Source: Anaerolineae bacterium
Lineage (GTDB): Bacteria; Chloroflexota; Anaerolineae; UBA1429
Direction: 5' to 3'
Assembly: GCA_007118555.1 (NCBI GenBank)
Contig: SKRJ01000412.1
Span: forward strand, 1 to 6,448
DNA length: 6,448 bases
In this document: positions 4,961 to 6,448 of the stretch, piece by piece
Layout of the letters: every line of letters begins with the position of its first letter
Position numbering within the stretch: the first letter of the stretch is position 1
Notes under the pieces: model-generated
Told to the model about the DNA's origin: nothing
Databases searched by the model: none
The model's input: the letters and a program-made list of their open reading frames with translations, nothing else
Translations under genes and position numbers: made by a program

Positions 4961-6448
4961 ATGGATCTGTACTGGGGCGACCTCCACAACCATTGTGGCA
5001 TCAGCTATGGCTATGGCAGCCTGGCCAACGCTCTGGCAGCGGCGCGCGGACAGCTCGACTTTGGCGCTGTTACGGGCCATGCGCTGTGGCCCGACATGCC
5101 GCCGCGCCAGCCGGGCTTTGAGTTTGTGGCGGACTTTCACGAGCGCGGCTTTGCCAAACTCGCCGCCCACTGGGATGGTGTCCTTGCACAGGTGAACGCT
5201 GCCAACATGGACGGCGAGTTTGTCACGTTCAACAGCTACGAGATGCACTCGCGGGGCTATGGCGATCATCATATTCTCTCTCCGGCGCCTGATCTGCCTC
5301 TGGTGCATGGCGATTCACCGGCAGCCCTGTTGGCGCAGTTGGGTGACCGCCCGGCCATCGCCGTTCCGCACCACGTGGCGTATGTGCCAGGCTATCGTGG
5401 CATCCTCTGGGAGCATTTCGATCCCGCTGTCAGCCCGCTCGTCGAGGTGTATAGCAAGCACGGCTGCGGCATGTCGGACGACGGGCCCTATCCATACCTG
5501 CACACCATGGGCCCCCGCGACGGCCGTGCCACCGTGCGGCAGGGCCTGGCGCTGGGACATCGCTTTGGCTATGTAGCCTCCACCGACCACCATGCCGGCT
5601 ACCCCGGCTCCTATGGCGATGGCCGCCTGGCGGTATGGGCCGAGGCAAAGACCCGCGCCGCCATCTGGGAGGCCCTCCTGGCGCGGCGCATTATGGCCGT
5701 CACAGGCGACAAGATCGCCTGCCGCTTGGCGATCAACGGCGCAGCCATGGGAAGCGAGATCGGCGCCGCCGAGCGCCAGATCACCCTCTCGGTCCGAGGC
5801 TGCGCCCCGTTGGACCGACTGACCCTCTTCAAGAACAGTGCCCCCTCGCGTGTGATCGCCGGGCACGATCTGGAGCCATGCGCTGGCGACGTTTTCAAGG
5901 TGCGCCTGGAGATGGGATGGGGGTGGGCCCCCGACGGCTATGACTGGGTGGGCGTGCTCGAAATATGCGACGGCGAGCTTCTGGGAGTAGAGACCTGTTT
6001 TCGGGGACGTAGTGTACTGGCTCCCTCCCAGGAGATGGCCGATGACGACGCCATGAATGCGCTGGACAACCGCATCGTGGCGCAAGAACGTGACATTCTG
6101 GCCTGGCGCTGCACATCCTTCCAGAACCCCAGCACGTTGCACCCGGCGACAGCGGCGCTTACTCTCGAGATTCGCGGCGATGCCCACACAACACTGGACG
6201 TGCATTTGAACGGTGTGCGCGCCCGGACCTCCCTGGGCGAGCTGCTCGTCTCCTCGCGGGGCACGCATATGCAACCCTACAACGCCGAGGCGTTCCTGCT
6301 GCATCGCGCCGTTCCCGAGTGGCAGTATGCCCTCGACGCCAACTGGACAGACGATACGCCCGCCCTGCCTTGTGACGTGTACGACCTGGAGGTGCGCCAG
6401 GCCAACGGCCAGTATGCCTGGGTTTCCCCGATATTTGTAGAGAGCTAG
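4961..6448 (+). CDS. PHP-superfamily metal-dependent hydrolase, DUF3604-like
   Basis: Complete at 495 residues; the TAG is the last three bases of the window. It opens MDLYWGDLHNHCGISYGYGS, the DUF3604 form of PHP motif I, with H9 and H11 as likely metal ligands. Further candidate ligands follow in order: H40 (AVTGH), E94 and H96 (NSYEMHS), H103/H104 (GDHH), H137/H138 (AVPHHVAY), E162 (VEVYS) and D209-H210-H211 (ASTDHH). This spacing fits a PHP barrel over about 1-235, which usually binds two or three metal ions and hydrolyses phosphoesters. Residues 243-350 (RIMAVTGDKIACRLAINGAAMGSEI, then LTLFKNS) match the beta domain that follows in DUF3604 proteins. A last beta-rich domain at about 370-495 ends in YDLEVRQANGQYAWVSPIFV. 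There is no signal peptide or membrane segment, so it should be cytoplasmic. The substrate is unknown; DUF3604 has no settled function that I know. It is transcribed away from the CIS operon with its own ribosome site. Family call is firm, function open. Confidence 0.85.
   Translation: MDLYWGDLHNHCGISYGYGSLANALAAARGQLDFGAVTGHALWPDMPPRQPGFEFVADFHERGFAKLAAHWDGVLAQVNAANMDGEFVTFNSYEMHSRGYGDHHILSPAPDLPLVHGDSPAALLAQLGDRPAIAVPHHVAYVPGYRGILWEHFDPAVSPLVEVYSKHGCGMSDDGPYPYLHTMGPRDGRATVRQGLALGHRFGYVASTDHHAGYPGSYGDGRLAVWAEAKTRAAIWEALLARRIMAVTGDKIACRLAINGAAMGSEIGAAERQITLSVRGCAPLDRLTLFKNSAPSRVIAGHDLEPCAGDVFKVRLEMGWGWAPDGYDWVGVLEICDGELLGVETCFRGRSVLAPSQEMADDDAMNALDNRIVAQERDILAWRCTSFQNPSTLHPATAALTLEIRGDAHTTLDVHLNGVRARTSLGELLVSSRGTHMQPYNAEAFLLHRAVPEWQYALDANWTDDTPALPCDVYDLEVRQANGQYAWVSPIFVES

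Noticed and set aside
4691..5308. A 205-codon minus-strand open frame crossing the divergent intergenic region
   Set aside because: It overlaps both the small CIS gene in another frame and the start of the PHP gene; the Arg-rich product looks like a frame shadow and would span the best promoter region.
5315..6304. A 329-codon minus-strand open frame opposite the PHP gene
   Set aside because: Fully antisense to a gene with intact PHP motifs; its Gly/Ala/His-rich product matches nothing I know.
1..6448. tRNA, rRNA, CRISPR array, insertion sequence or attachment site
   Set aside because: None seen on reading both strands; gaps are short (16 to 97 bases) and no long direct repeats or transposase motifs are present.

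Overview
This window is GC-rich, densely coding bacterial DNA. It carries part of a contractile injection system (CIS), a phage-tail-like nanomachine, followed by a divergently transcribed PHP-type metal-dependent hydrolase of the DUF3604 kind. The gene content and protein style (very long sheath, Pvc16/Afp16-type cap, carboxypeptidase-regulatory-like protein inside the operon) resemble CIS loci of Chloroflexota and other environmental GC-rich bacteria. That placement is an inference and the taxon cannot be fixed from this sequence. I see no phage head, lysis, integrase or replication genes, so a domesticated CIS is more likely than a prophage, but only part of the locus is visible.

Layout. 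From about 4868 down to base 1, every gene is on the minus strand and reads as one compact operon. In transcription order it holds: a small uncharacterised protein (4868-4545); a Pvc16/Afp16-like tail terminator (DUF4255, 4548-3937); a two-module carboxypeptidase-regulatory-like beta protein (3940-3245); an unusually long tail sheath (3147-676); a tail tube protein (613-185); and the first 56 codons of a second sheath (168-1), cut by the window edge. The first three genes are joined by two 4-base ATGA stop/start overlaps. The sheath, tube and second sheath each have their own good Shine-Dalgarno sequence, as expected for subunits needed in large numbers.

On the plus strand, 4961-6448 is a complete 495-residue PHP/DUF3604 protein whose stop codon is the last three bases of the window. 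The 92-base gap between the divergent genes holds a perfect 7-base-arm inverted repeat, a candidate operator.

Working together: tube subunits stack into an inner tube, sheath subunits wrap it and contract, and the DUF4255 protein probably caps the distal end and sets or stops length. The small protein and the carboxypeptidase-regulatory-like protein are stoichiometrically tied to the cap by translational coupling, but their jobs are unknown. Baseplate, spike, AAA+ ATPase, tape measure and effector genes are not visible and would be expected beyond base 1. Whether the PHP protein belongs to the CIS (for example as cargo) or is just a neighbour cannot be decided here.
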